DNA of 64,000 nt from Burkholderiales bacterium (GTDB taxonomy: Bacteria; Pseudomonadota; Gammaproteobacteria; Burkholderiales; Thiobacteraceae): assembly GCA_023511995.1 (NCBI GenBank), contig JAIMAL010000006.1, positions 60,417-124,416 of the forward strand. The letters run 5' to 3'. The notes under the pieces are model-generated. The model was not told the origin of the DNA. It saw only the letters and a list, made by a program, of their open reading frames with translations, and made no database searches. The translations under genes and the position numbers were made by a program. This document shows positions 42,475-53,149 of this stretch, piece after piece (position 1 is the stretch's first letter; each line of letters starts with the position of its first letter).

Positions 42475-44751
42475 CTAGAAAACGGAACCCAACTGGAACT
42501 GGAACACTTCCTTCTTGTCGTCCGGCTTGGCGTTGAGCGCCTTGGCCAGACTGAATTTGAGCGGTCCCACCGGCGACACCCAGCTCAAGGCGATACCCGC
42601 AGAATAACGGAGCTCACCGAGGCTTACTTTGTCATCCGGCCCGTAGACGGCGCCGGCATCGAGGAAGGCACTCAGGCGCGCCGACTTGTCGTTTTTGAGC
42701 CCCGGCATGGGGAAGAGATACTCGGCATTGCCAATGAGACGCCGGGTGCCGCCGATGGCCTGCCCTAGGCTGTCTTTGGGGCCGATGGTGCCCGCCTTGT
42801 AGCCACGCACGGTGGTCACACCCCCCGCATAGTAGTTCTTGAAGAAGGGAAAGGGATCGCCGCCCAGACCCTTGGCCCAACCCACTTCGCCATTGAGCAG
42901 CAGCGCTGTATCCCGGGACAGGGGACGCAGCCATTGGTGCTGGTAGTTGAGCTTGATGTAGTTGAGCTCGCCCCCCGGCAGGCCGATTTCCCCATAGGCG
43001 CGCTGCAGCGTCCCCTTCATGGGATAGAGGCGGCTGTCGCGGGTGTCCCGTCCCCAGGATGCATCTCCGCGCAGGATGGTGTAACTGGTGCCGAATTTCG
43101 ACACGAACTGGGCATAGACCGGTGAGGCGGTGGTATCCACGGCGGCCGTGGTGGCCTCGAAACCGAAGCCGAAGCCCACCACGTCGGTTTCCGTAAGCGG
43201 CACGCCCAGGCGCAGATTCGCCCCCCTGCTGGAGGTGGTGTAGGTCGTGACGGAAAGCGCCTTGGAATCCACCTTGCGCGTGAAGACATCGAAACCCAGA
43301 CTCAGGCCATCGTCGGTGTAATAGGGGTTGGTGTAGGACAGGGCATAGACCGTGTTCACCTTGCTGGTGTTGGCCTGCACGGAAAGGTAATTGCCCGACC
43401 CCAGCACGTTGGACTGGGAAACCGAACCGCTCAGGATCAAGCCCTCGCTGCTGGAAAAGCCGGCACCGGCCATGATGTTGCCGGTGGGTTTTTCCTCCAC
43501 CCGCACCCGCACATCCACCTGGTCGGTGGTGCCGGCCACCGCGGGGGTTTCGATGTTCACTTCCTTGAAATAATCCAGCTTGTCCAGCCGCTCCCGCGAG
43601 CGGTTGATCTTCGCGGCAGAGTACCAGCCGCCTTCGATCTGGCGCATCTCGCGCCGGATGACTTCATCCCGCGTGCGGGTGTTGCCGACGATTTCCACCC
43701 GGCGCACATAGACCCGCCTGCCGGGGTCGATGAAGAAGGTAAAGGAAACCCGCTGCCGCTCCCGGTCCACTTCCGGCACCGCGTTGACGTTGGCGAAGGC
43801 ATAGCCGTCATTGCCCAGGCGGTCGCTAATCGCCTTGGTGGTTTCGGTGATGCGCTCGCGGGAGAAAATCTCCCCGCTTTTCACCTTCACCAGCTTGCGC
43901 AGTTCCTCTTCCGGAATGAGGAGCTCGCCAGCCACCTTGATGTCGCCCAGGGTGTAGCGCGGCCCTTCGTGGATGTTGATGGTGATGTAGATGTCCTTCT
44001 TGTCCGGCGAGATCTGCACCTGGGTGGACTCGATGGCGAAATCCAGATAGCCGCGGTTGAGGTAGAAGGAGCGCAGGGTTTCCAGGTCGCCGGCGAGTTT
44101 CTGTTTGGAATACTGGTCGTTCTTGGTGTACCAGGACAGCCAATTGGGCGTGGAAAGGGTCATGAGGTCGAGGAGGTCCTTCTCGCGGAAGGCCTGGGCG
44201 CCGACGATGTTGATCTGGCGGATCTTCGCCACCTCCCCTTCCGAGATGTCGAAGCGGATGGCCACCCGGTTGCGCTCCAGGGGGGTGACCGTGGTCTTGA
44301 TCTCCACCCCATACTTGCCCCGCGCCAGGTACTGGCGCTTGAGCTCCTGCTCCGCCTTGTCCAGCAGGGAACGATCGAAGATGCGCGCCTCGGCGAGCCC
44401 CACCTCCTTCAGGCCCGCCTTGAGCTGATCCTTGTCGAATTCCTTGGCGCCGACCACCTCGATCTGGCCGATGGCCGGACGCTCCACGACGAGCACGATG
44501 AGCACGCCATCCTGCACTTCCAGCCGCACGTCGCTGAAGAAGCCGGTGGCAAACAGCGCCTTGATGGCAGCGGCGGATTTCTCCTCGTCGAACACCTCCC
44601 CCACCTTGACCGGCAGATAGCTGAACACCGTGCCCGCCTCGGTGCGCTGCAGCCCTTCGACCCGGATATCCTTGACGACGAAGGGCTCGAAGGCATGGGC
44701 CAGCTGGGAGAGGCCACACGCCAGCAGCAACACCAGGGCAGAAGGTCTCAT
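42475..44751 (-). CDS. bamA: outer membrane protein assembly factor BamA
   Basis: BamA is the core of the BAM complex that folds beta-barrel proteins into the outer membrane. The 758-residue protein has a signal peptide (about 1-20), five POTRA domains beginning FVVKDIRVEGLQRTEAGTVF, and a C-terminal 16-strand barrel with the VRGYKAGTIGP loop-6 motif and a terminal Phe (QFQLGSVF), the expected BAM recognition end. The ATG at 44751 is chosen for its signal peptide; the longer frame reads into rseP. Confidence 0.98.
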   Translation of the reverse strand: MRPSALVLLLACGLSQLAHAFEPFVVKDIRVEGLQRTEAGTVFSYLPVKVGEVFDEEKSAAAIKALFATGFFSDVRLEVQDGVLIVLVVERPAIGQIEVVGAKEFDKDQLKAGLKEVGLAEARIFDRSLLDKAEQELKRQYLARGKYGVEIKTTVTPLERNRVAIRFDISEGEVAKIRQINIVGAQAFREKDLLDLMTLSTPNWLSWYTKNDQYSKQKLAGDLETLRSFYLNRGYLDFAIESTQVQISPDKKDIYITINIHEGPRYTLGDIKVAGELLIPEEELRKLVKVKSGEIFSRERITETTKAISDRLGNDGYAFANVNAVPEVDRERQRVSFTFFIDPGRRVYVRRVEIVGNTRTRDEVIRREMRQIEGGWYSAAKINRSRERLDKLDYFKEVNIETPAVAGTTDQVDVRVRVEEKPTGNIMAGAGFSSSEGLILSGSVSQSNVLGSGNYLSVQANTSKVNTVYALSYTNPYYTDDGLSLGFDVFTRKVDSKALSVTTYTTSSRGANLRLGVPLTETDVVGFGFGFEATTAAVDTTASPVYAQFVSKFGTSYTILRGDASWGRDTRDSRLYPMKGTLQRAYGEIGLPGGELNYIKLNYQHQWLRPLSRDTALLLNGEVGWAKGLGGDPFPFFKNYYAGGVTTVRGYKAGTIGPKDSLGQAIGGTRRLIGNAEYLFPMPGLKNDKSARLSAFLDAGAVYGPDDKVSLGELRYSAGIALSWVSPVGPLKFSLAKALNAKPDDKKEVFQFQLGSVF

Positions 44752-44755
44752 GGAA

Positions 44756-46093
44756 TCAAGGCCCAAGCAAGCGGTTGAGATCGTTGTAGAGGGCGAACAG
44801 CATGAGAGTGAACAGGAGCGCCATGCCGATACGCTGGCCAGCCATGAGTGCCTGCTCGGAAGGAGGGCGTCCCGTGACGATTTCCGCGACATGATACAAC
44901 AAATGGCCACCATCCAGCACCGGCACCGGCAGCAGGTTGAGCACCCCCAGACTGGTGCTCAGCAAGGCGAGGAAGAGCAGCCACGGCATCCACCCCATCT
45001 GTGCCGTCTGCCCTGCATAATCGGCAATGGTCACCGGGCCACTGAGATTGCGCCAGGACACCTCGCCCCACAGCATTTTCCACAGCAACTCGAGACTCAA
45101 CGCGGCCATGTCCCAGGTCTTCTGCACCGCCTGCAGGAGCGCGCGCCACGGCCCATGGCGCACCGTGGTATAGGCATAGACGGCCGCGCCGATGCGGCCC
45201 ACCGTCTGTCCATCCATCCTTTCCGCGCGGGGGGTGACGGAGACTTCCAGGCGCTGGCCGTCGCGCAGGATGGCAAGCCGCACCGGGGAGCCGGGATGGC
45301 GGCGAATCGCTTCCACCAGTGCCTGCCAGCTTTCCACGGGCCGGCCGTCGATGGCCGTCACCCGATCGCCGGTGCGCAAACCGGCCTGCGCCGCCGGTGA
45401 GCCCGGCAGCACTTCACCGAGGCGCGGCTCGATCACCCGCGAGGGCAGAAGCCCGATGCGCGTCGTCAGGCCCTTGCCCTGGTCGCGCCCGTCATCCGGA
45501 GCAAGGCGCAGGATGTGCACCCGCCGGCCGCCATCGCGGCCTTGCACCAGAAGCTCGAGCTCGCCGCCCCGCCCCAGGCGGGAGACGAGGCGCCAGTGCA
45601 CGTCCTCCCACACCGTCACCGGCTCGCCCGCCACCGCCTCGATGGTATCGCCCTGCTTCAGCCCCGCCAGCGCCGCCGGGCTACCCGCCGGGGGGGTATC
45701 CAGCACGGGACGCAGCCCCGGCATGCCATGCATGAAGAGCCCCCAGTAGAGCACGATGGCGAGGAGGAAGTTGGCAGCGGGACCGGCGGCAACGATGAGC
45801 ATGCGCCGCCCCACCGGCTGCCGGTTGAAGGCGAAGGCGAGTTGATCCGGGGACACCGGCCCCTCATGTTCGTCCAGCATCTTGACATAGCCCCCGAGGG
45901 GAAAAGCGGCGATCGCCCATTCCGTCCCCTCGGGGGAAAAACGCTTCGACCAGAGGGGCCGGCCGAAACCCACGGAAAAGCGCAGCACGCGCACGCCGCA
46001 GGCCCGCGCCGCCAGATAATGGCCGAACTCGTGCACCACGATGAGCACGCCCAGGGTGACGAGAAAAGCGGCCACGGTGGCAAGAAGGCTCAT
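44756..46093 (-). CDS. rseP: site-2 protease RseP
   Basis: RseP is an intramembrane zinc protease that makes the second cut in RseA, releasing sigma-E; rseA is in the same window. The 445-residue protein has the HEFGH active site (21-25) in helix 1, the third-ligand motif [12 protein letters not shown] (near 388-399) in the C-terminal membrane part, and two tandem PDZ domains between them ([17 protein letters not shown] and [17 protein letters not shown]). It overlaps dxr by 4 nt. Confidence 0.98.
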   Translation of the reverse strand: MSLLATVAAFLVTLGVLIVVHEFGHYLAARACGVRVLRFSVGFGRPLWSKRFSPEGTEWAIAAFPLGGYVKMLDEHEGPVSPDQLAFAFNRQPVGRRMLIVAAGPAANFLLAIVLYWGLFMHGMPGLRPVLDTPPAGSPAALAGLKQGDTIEAVAGEPVTVWEDVHWRLVSRLGRGGELELLVQGRDGGRRVHILRLAPDDGRDQGKGLTTRIGLLPSRVIEPRLGEVLPGSPAAQAGLRTGDRVTAIDGRPVESWQALVEAIRRHPGSPVRLAILRDGQRLEVSVTPRAERMDGQTVGRIGAAVYAYTTVRHGPWRALLQAVQKTWDMAALSLELLWKMLWGEVSWRNLSGPVTIADYAGQTAQMGWMPWLLFLALLSTSLGVLNLLPVPVLDGGHLLYHVAEIVTGRPPSEQALMAGQRIGMALLFTLMLFALYNDLNRLLGP

Positions 46094-47271
46094 GGCGCCT
46101 CCCGCAACAGTTCCGCTGCCCGGCTACGGGCGCGGGCATCCGCCGCCAGTACCGCCTCCAGGCTGTCCGCCGCCGTCACCGCCACGCTTTCCAGCACAGC
46201 CTCGATCAGCGTGGGAATACCCCGGAAACGCAACCGCCCGGCAAGAAACGCCTCCACCGCCACCTCGTTGGCGGCATTGAGAATGGCAGGTGCCGTGCCC
46301 CCCGTGCGCAGGGCCTCGAAGGCCAGGCGAAGACAGGGGAAGCGCACCGGATCGGGCGCTTCGAAATCTAGACGCCCGATGCGGACGAGATCGAGGGGAG
46401 TGACCCCGCTTTCGATGCGCTCCGGCCAGGCCAGTGCGTGGGCGATGGGCGTACGCATGTCGGGATTGCAAAGTTGCGCCAGCACCGAGCCATCCACGTA
46501 TTCCACCAGGGAATGGATCACGCTTTGCGGATGGATCACCACTTCGATCTGTTCCGGACTCGCGCCGAAGAGCCAATGGGCCTCGATCACCTCCAGCCCC
46601 TTGTTCATCATGGTGGCGGAATCCACGGAAATCTTGCGCCCCATCACCCAGTTGGGATGGGCGCAGGCTTCGGCGGGCGTGACCTCCTCCAGCGACTCCA
46701 CGCTGCGGGTGCGGAAAGGCCCTCCCGAAGCGGTGAGGAGAATACGCCGCACGCCGCGCCGCGCAAGGCTTCCCCCGTCATTGGGCAGACACTGGAAGAC
46801 CGCATTGTGCTCGCTGTCGATGGGCAAAAGGCGTGCGCCGCCCGCCTGCACCGCCTGCATGAAGAGGGCCCCCGACATGACCAGGGATTCCTTGTTGGCA
46901 AGCAGGAGCCGCTTGCCCGCGCGCGCCGCCGCCAGTGCCGGCTTGAGTCCCGCAGCACCGACGATGGCGGCCAGCACGCTGTCCACCTCTCGGGCCGAGG
47001 CCACCTCCGCCAGTGCGCTTTCTCCCTGGCACACCTGGGTGGGCAGGCCCTCCCGACGCACCGCCTCGGCAAGCTGTTCGGCCGCGCCTGCCTCGGTCAG
47101 GACGGCAAAGCGCGGGTGAAAGCGGCGCACCTGTTCCAGCAGCCGCTCCCATTGCCGGTGCGCAGTGAGGGCGAACACCTCGAAGCGCTGCGGATGACGC
47201 GCCACCACGTCGAGGGTGCTGGTGCCAATGGAGCCGGTGGAACCCAGCAGGGTCAGGCGCTGCACCGTCAT
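46090..47271 (-). CDS. dxr: 1-deoxy-D-xylulose 5-phosphate reductoisomerase
   Basis: Dxr makes methylerythritol 4-phosphate, the committed step of the MEP isoprenoid pathway. The 393-residue protein has the NADPH-binding [48 protein letters not shown] with metal ligands, and [10 protein letters not shown]. It overlaps cdsA by 4 nt. Its isoprenoid output feeds UppS, encoded two genes upstream. Confidence 0.98.
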   Translation of the reverse strand: MTVQRLTLLGSTGSIGTSTLDVVARHPQRFEVFALTAHRQWERLLEQVRRFHPRFAVLTEAGAAEQLAEAVRREGLPTQVCQGESALAEVASAREVDSVLAAIVGAAGLKPALAAARAGKRLLLANKESLVMSGALFMQAVQAGGARLLPIDSEHNAVFQCLPNDGGSLARRGVRRILLTASGGPFRTRSVESLEEVTPAEACAHPNWVMGRKISVDSATMMNKGLEVIEAHWLFGASPEQIEVVIHPQSVIHSLVEYVDGSVLAQLCNPDMRTPIAHALAWPERIESGVTPLDLVRIGRLDFEAPDPVRFPCLRLAFEALRTGGTAPAILNAANEVAVEAFLAGRLRFRGIPTLIEAVLESVAVTAADSLEAVLAADARARSRAAELLREAP

Positions 47272-48098
47272 GGCTGACCCCCCAGGCGGTTGACGAGCAG
47301 GCTCAGAAGCAAAAACACCGGCAGCGCACTGGTGAGACTGTCGATGCGGTCGAGGACGCCACCGTGGCCAGGGATGAGGTGGCTGCTGTCCTTCACCCCC
47401 TTGAGCCGCTTGATGTGGGATTCGAACAGATCACCCAGCACGCTGATGGCTGCCACCGCAGCGCAGGCCAGAACGAAGGCCGGCACCGCCACCGTGCGCC
47501 CGGCAAGGAGGAAATTGGGCGCCGTCGCCGCCACAATCCAGGCCAGCAGGAGCGCCGCGCCCACACCGCCGGCCACCCCCTCCCAGGTCTTGCCGGGGCT
47601 CACCCGCGGCGCCAGCTTGTGTCGGCCGAAGGCATGGCCGGTGAAGTAGGCGGCGCTGTCGGTAAGCCAGATGAGGCCCAGGGCAAAGAGGGTAAGCCCA
47701 GGTCCCATCAGGCGCAGTTCCAGCGTGGCCACCCATGGCGGCAGGAGGAGAAGCCAGCCCACCACGGCGCGCAGCAGCCGACCCTGACCGGCAAAGCCGG
47801 TGGCCAGCCAAAGGGGCGCAACGACGAGCCAAAAGGCGGTGGCCAGCCCCGCCAGCCACCAGCTCAGTCCAGCGCCGGTTTCCAGCAGCCAGTAGGCGAC
47901 GGCCAGCAGCAACGCGGTGATGACGAGGTAGAGGCGTTCCGCCCCCGCATCGAAGCTGGACAGGCGCGCCCACTCGTGGGCGGCGAGGAGAACCACGCCC
48001 CCCATGAGCACCGCCCAGGCCCACTGGGGCAGATAGAAGAGGGCCGCCACCAGGAGCGGAATCAGGACTAGCGCGGCAGCCAGGCGCTCCCTAAGCAT
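47268..48098 (-). CDS. cdsA: phosphatidate cytidylyltransferase
   Basis: CdsA makes CDP-diacylglycerol, the substrate of PgsA at the far left of the window. The 276-residue protein has about seven membrane helices and the signature near 205-240 ([20 protein letters not shown], then [16 protein letters not shown]). I start it at the ATG opening [16 protein letters not shown]; this overlaps the uppS 3' end by 8 nt. The longer frame upstream runs across uppS and lacks membrane character. Confidence 0.97.
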   Translation of the reverse strand: MLRERLAAALVLIPLLVAALFYLPQWAWAVLMGGVVLLAAHEWARLSSFDAGAERLYLVITALLLAVAYWLLETGAGLSWWLAGLATAFWLVVAPLWLATGFAGQGRLLRAVVGWLLLLPPWVATLELRLMGPGLTLFALGLIWLTDSAAYFTGHAFGRHKLAPRVSPGKTWEGVAGGVGAALLLAWIVAATAPNFLLAGRTVAVPAFVLACAAVAAISVLGDLFESHIKRLKGVKDSSHLIPGHGGVLDRIDSLTSALPVFLLLSLLVNRLGGQP

Positions 48099-48846
48099 TT
48101 TCCCGGAGCTGCTCGCTGGTGCGACCGAAACGCCGCTCCCGCGCCTGAAACCATCGGATGGCGGCGTCGAAGGCCTCGCTGTCGAAATCGGGCCACAGCG
48201 TTTCGGTGAAATAAAGCTCGGTGTAGGCCAGTTGCCAGAGGAGGAAGTTGCTGATGCGCTGCTCACCGCCGGTGCGGATGAAGAGATCGGGCTCCGGTGC
48301 GTCGTGCAGGCTGAGATAAGGGGCGAGATCCTCTTCGCCGAAACCGTGCACGAGCTCCGGATGTTCGGCGAGCATGCGGTTGGCCGCCTGTAGAATGTCC
48401 CAGCGGCCGCCGTAGTTGGCGGCGATGGTGAGGTTTAGCCGCGTGTTGCCGGCGGTGAGCCGCTCCGCATCGTGGATCAGCCGCTGCAGGCGTTCGTCGA
48501 AACGGGAGCGATCGCCGATGAGGCGGAAGCGGATGTCGTTTTCATGCAGCTTGGTGACTTCCTGTTCCAGCGCCACCACGAAAAGCTGCATGAGCAGCGA
48601 GACCTCCTCCGGCGGCCGCCGCCAGTTTTCACTGCTGAAGGCAAACAAGGTGAGGTATTCCACACCCCGCTCGATGCAGGCGCGAATCACCTCGCGCACC
48701 GTTTCCACCCCCCGACGGTGCCCCGCCACCCGCGGCAGCCTGCGTTGCCGCGCCCAGCGTCCGTTGCCATCCATGATGATGGCCACGTGCCGGGGAATGG
48801 CACGAGTTTCGGGAATGGTGCGGGTGGAACTGGCAAAGAGGGACAC
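48091..48846 (-). CDS. uppS: undecaprenyl diphosphate synthase
   Basis: UppS makes the C55 lipid carrier for peptidoglycan and O-antigen by cis-prenyl addition. The 251-residue protein has [16 protein letters not shown] with catalytic Asp26, [14 protein letters not shown], and the C-terminal [19 protein letters not shown] and FTETLWPDF. The family start requires a GTG at 48846 (GGGA lies 6 nt upstream), because the longer open frame runs through frr and is low-complexity. Confidence 0.95.
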   Translation of the reverse strand: MSLFASSTRTIPETRAIPRHVAIIMDGNGRWARQRRLPRVAGHRRGVETVREVIRACIERGVEYLTLFAFSSENWRRPPEEVSLLMQLFVVALEQEVTKLHENDIRFRLIGDRSRFDERLQRLIHDAERLTAGNTRLNLTIAANYGGRWDILQAANRMLAEHPELVHGFGEEDLAPYLSLHDAPEPDLFIRTGGEQRISNFLLWQLAYTELYFTETLWPDFDSEAFDAAIRWFQARERRFGRTSEQLRENA

Positions 48847-48856
48847 CGGTCCCGCC

Positions 48857-49420
48857 TCAGATGGACAGCAGGTCGGCTTCTTTCGCCTGCAGGAGCTTGT
48901 CGATTTCGGCAACGAAGCGGTCGGTGAGTTTCTGGATCTCCTCCTCGGCGCGCCGCGCTTCGTCCTCGCTGATCTGTTTTTCCTTGACCAGCTCCTTGAG
49001 GGCGCCGTTGGCATCCCGCCGCACGTTGCGCACCGCCACCTTCGCCGTCTCCCCTTCGTGCTTGACCACCTTGATCAGCTCCCGCCGGCGCTCCTCGGTC
49101 AGCGGCGGCATGGGCACCCGGATGGTCTCCCCCTGGGAGGCGGGGTTGAGTCCCAGGTCCGATTCGCGGATGGCCTTCTCCACCACCGGCAGCATTTTCT
49201 TCTCCCACGGCGTGACCCCGATGGTGCGGGCATCGATCAACGTGATCTTGGCCACCTGGTTGATGGGCACCGCGCTACCGTAATAATCCACCATGATGTG
49301 GTCGAGCAGGCCGGTGTGGGCACGGCCGGTACGCACCTTGCTGAGATCGGCCTTGAGAGCCTCGATGGCCTTGTGCATCTTCTGTTCGGCCTGCTTCTTG
49401 ATCTCGGCGACGGAACTCAT
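48857..49420 (-). CDS. frr: ribosome recycling factor
   Basis: RRF with EF-G splits post-termination ribosomes. The 187-residue protein has the three-helix bundle domain ([34 protein letters not shown]) and the beta-rich domain ([34 protein letters not shown]). The ATG at 49420 gives the usual length; one six codons upstream is possible. It lies in the conserved rpsB-tsf-pyrH-frr order. Confidence 0.98.
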   Translation of the reverse strand: MSSVAEIKKQAEQKMHKAIEALKADLSKVRTGRAHTGLLDHIMVDYYGSAVPINQVAKITLIDARTIGVTPWEKKMLPVVEKAIRESDLGLNPASQGETIRVPMPPLTEERRRELIKVVKHEGETAKVAVRNVRRDANGALKELVKEKQISEDEARRAEEEIQKLTDRFVAEIDKLLQAKEADLLSI

Positions 49421-49434
49421 ATTGCCCTCCTTCC

Positions 49435-51043
<1,609 letters not shown>

Positions 51044-51095
51044 TGTTCACTCCTGCAAAAAACGGGTTCGAGGGAAAGACATGCCGCCGCCAACG

Positions 51096-51119
51096 AAAAA
51101 GGGGCTCGCGCCCCTTTTT
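51096..51119 (-). terminator. terminator/attenuator hairpin between rpsB and tsf
   Basis: AAAAAGGGGC, loop TCGC and GCCCCTTTTT form a perfect 10-bp stem flanked by A and T runs, so it can terminate in either direction. It lies directly after the rpsB stop. Partial termination here is a known way to adjust S2 against EF-Ts levels in other bacteria. Confidence 0.8.
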
Positions 51120-51121
51120 CC

Positions 51122-51868
51122 TCATGCGGCGGGCTGTTCCGCGTCTGCGACTTCGATGAATTCCTCGCCGCCGACGATCTCGCTGATGATCTGCGCCTTA
51201 CCCTCCAGCACCGCATCGGCAACGCCGCGGGCGTAGAGACGGATGGCGCGGCTGGAATCATCGTTGCCCGGGATGACGTAATCGACGAGATCGGGCGGGC
51301 AGTTGGTATCCACCACCGCCACCACCGGGATGCCGAGTTTCCTCGCCTCGATGATGGCGCTCTTGTGATAACAGACATCGATGACGAACATGGCATCGGG
51401 CAGGCCGTTCATCTCCTTGATACCACCCAGGCTGCGCTCCAGCTTTTCCAGCTCACGGCGGTAATGGAGCGCCTCCTTTTTCGCCATGCGCTCCAGGGTG
51501 CCGTCCTCCACCATCTGCTGCATGTCGTGCAGACGCTTGACGGACTGTCTGACGGTCTTGAAGTTGGTGAGCATGCCCCCGAGCCAGCGGTGGTTCACAT
51601 AGGGCATGCCGGCGCGGGTGGCCTCCTCGGCGATGATCTCCCGGCCCTGCCGCTTGGTGCAGACGAAAAGGAGCGTGCCCTTGTTCGCCGCCAGCTGGCG
51701 CACGAACTTGAGCGCCTCCTCGAACATGGGCAGGGTCTTTTCCAGGTTGATGATGTGGATCTTGTTGCGTTCCCCGAAGATGTAAGGCGCCATCTTGGGG
51801 TTCCAGTAGCGGGTCTGGTGGCCGAAATGGACGCCGGCCTCCAGCATCTGTCGCATGGTCACGGACAT
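51122..51868 (-). CDS. rpsB: 30S ribosomal protein S2
   Basis: S2 binds late to the 30S head and is needed for S1 binding. The 248-residue protein has [23 protein letters not shown] at the N-terminus (helix and zinc-site region), [28 protein letters not shown] and [19 protein letters not shown]. The ATG at 51868 has GAGGAG upstream. It is first in a long unidirectional series running to rnhB and has a strong promoter about 130 nt upstream. Confidence 0.98.
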   Translation of the reverse strand: MSVTMRQMLEAGVHFGHQTRYWNPKMAPYIFGERNKIHIINLEKTLPMFEEALKFVRQLAANKGTLLFVCTKRQGREIIAEEATRAGMPYVNHRWLGGMLTNFKTVRQSVKRLHDMQQMVEDGTLERMAKKEALHYRRELEKLERSLGGIKEMNGLPDAMFVIDVCYHKSAIIEARKLGIPVVAVVDTNCPPDLVDYVIPGNDDSSRAIRLYARGVADAVLEGKAQIISEIVGGEEFIEVADAEQPAA

Positions 51869-51994
51869 GATTTGCTCCTCTCGAAGGGTTGAGCCTCCAC
51901 CCGTCCCTGACACCGGCAGGCCGGCACCCTTGACGAGACGACGGGTGTGGGGATTTTCGCCGCCGGGGCCCTCCCCGGCCTGGCGAAGCCGCGC

Positions 51995-52024
51995 ATTATA
52001 GCCGGGAGAGGCTAATGCGTTCAA
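51995..52024 (-). promoter_or_regulatory. sigma-70 promoter of the rpsB operon
   Basis: On the minus strand TTGAAC (52019-52024), an 18-nt spacer and a perfect -10 TATAAT (51995-52000) precede a GC-rich leader of about 120 nt. A long leader is consistent with S2 autoregulation seen in other bacteria, but no specific S2-binding fold was established here. Confidence 0.8.
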
Positions 52025-52328
52025 GGCAAAGCGGATTTTGTGCGGGGATCGGGTCTGGGCTGGTAAAATGCAAAATTTGTCATTAGGTCAGCCTGTGGCT
52101 TCGATTGGCCTTTCGGTCAGTTAAATCGCCTCTGCCTTCCCAGGCTGTTGCCCGCCTGCGCGCGCCCTGGCGGCCGTCTTCCGGCATCTTCGCACCCGTG
52201 CTCCTCGCCCCTAGGGGGCTTTGGGCTCGTCGCCGTGCGCAAATCTGCTCGAAACCCGGCTCGCCATCATTGCGCGCCCTACTGACAAATCTGGGATAAT
52301 TCCCCCTGTTTTGCTCAACAATTCCATC
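52025..52328. other. 304-bp intergenic region between divergent rpsB and map
   Basis: No gene is recognised. It contains a candidate map promoter near its right end and is otherwise featureless apart from an A/T-rich patch at 52066-52085. Frames crossing it on either strand are extensions or shadows of map. Confidence 0.6.
52270..52300 (+). promoter_or_regulatory. candidate promoter of map-glnD
   Basis: TTGCGC (52270-52275) and an extended -10 TGGGATAAT ending at 52300 are separated by 19 nt, long for sigma-70, but the extended -10 can compensate. Start of transcription would be about 20 nt before the map ATG. Confidence 0.4.
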
Positions 52329-53144
52329 ATGGCCATCATCATCAAAACCCCTGAAGAAATCGAGAAAATGCGCGTCGCCGGCCGCCTCGCCTCCGAGGTG
52401 CTGGACTACATCGCGCCCTTCATCAAACCGGGCATCACCACCGGGGAGATCGACCGTCTCTGCCACGACTACATGGTGAACGTGCAGGGCACCATTCCGG
52501 CGCCCCTCAATTACGCGCCGCCGGGCCATCCTCCGTATCCCAAGTCGGTGTGCACCTCGGTCAACCACGTCATCTGCCACGGTGTGCCCTCGGACACCAA
52601 GAAACTCAAAGCCGGTGACATCATCAACATCGATGTCACCGTTATCAAAGACGGCTACCACGGGGACACCAGCCGCATGTTCTACGTGGGCGAGCCCTCC
52701 ATCCTCGCCCGCCGGTTGTGTGAGGTGACCTTCGAATGCATGTGGCTGGGCATCGAGGAGGTGGCACCGGGCAAGCACCTGGGCGACATCGGCCATGCCA
52801 TCCAGACCCACGCCCATGCCCACGGTTTTTCCGTGGTCCGGGAATTCTGCGGGCATGGCATCGGCCGCAACTTCCACGAAGAGCCCCAGGTGGTGCACTA
52901 TGGCAAGCCCCACACCGGGGTCGAGCTGGTGCCGGGTATGATCTTCACCATCGAACCCATGATCAATGCGGGCAAGCGGGACATCCGCCAGCTTGCCGAC
53001 GGCTGGACCATCGTCACCAAGGATCACAGTCTGTCCGCCCAATGGGAGCACACCGTGCTGGTCACCGAAACCGGCTATGAGGTGCTCACCCTTTCCGCCG
53101 GCGCGCCGCCCAAACCGGCGCGGCTTAGCCGGGCCGCCGCCTGA
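52329..53144 (+). CDS. map: type I methionine aminopeptidase
   Basis: Map removes the initiator methionine from nascent proteins. The 271-residue metalloprotease has the five metal ligands in order: Asp in INIDVTVIKDGYHGD (two), His in FCGHGIGRNFHEEP, Glu in FTIEPMI and Glu near the end in WEHTVLVTE. It lies divergently from rpsB, a common placement, and is followed after 5 nt by glnD, so the two are co-transcribed. Confidence 0.98.
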   Translation: MAIIIKTPEEIEKMRVAGRLASEVLDYIAPFIKPGITTGEIDRLCHDYMVNVQGTIPAPLNYAPPGHPPYPKSVCTSVNHVICHGVPSDTKKLKAGDIINIDVTVIKDGYHGDTSRMFYVGEPSILARRLCEVTFECMWLGIEEVAPGKHLGDIGHAIQTHAHAHGFSVVREFCGHGIGRNFHEEPQVVHYGKPHTGVELVPGMIFTIEPMINAGKRDIRQLADGWTIVTKDHSLSAQWEHTVLVTETGYEVLTLSAGAPPKPARLSRAAA

Positions 53145-53149
53145 GGATC

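Noticed and set aside
51869..52024. Riboswitch in the rpsB leader
   Set aside because: The leader is long and GC-rich but shows no recognisable aptamer; ribosomal-protein autoregulation is the simpler view.
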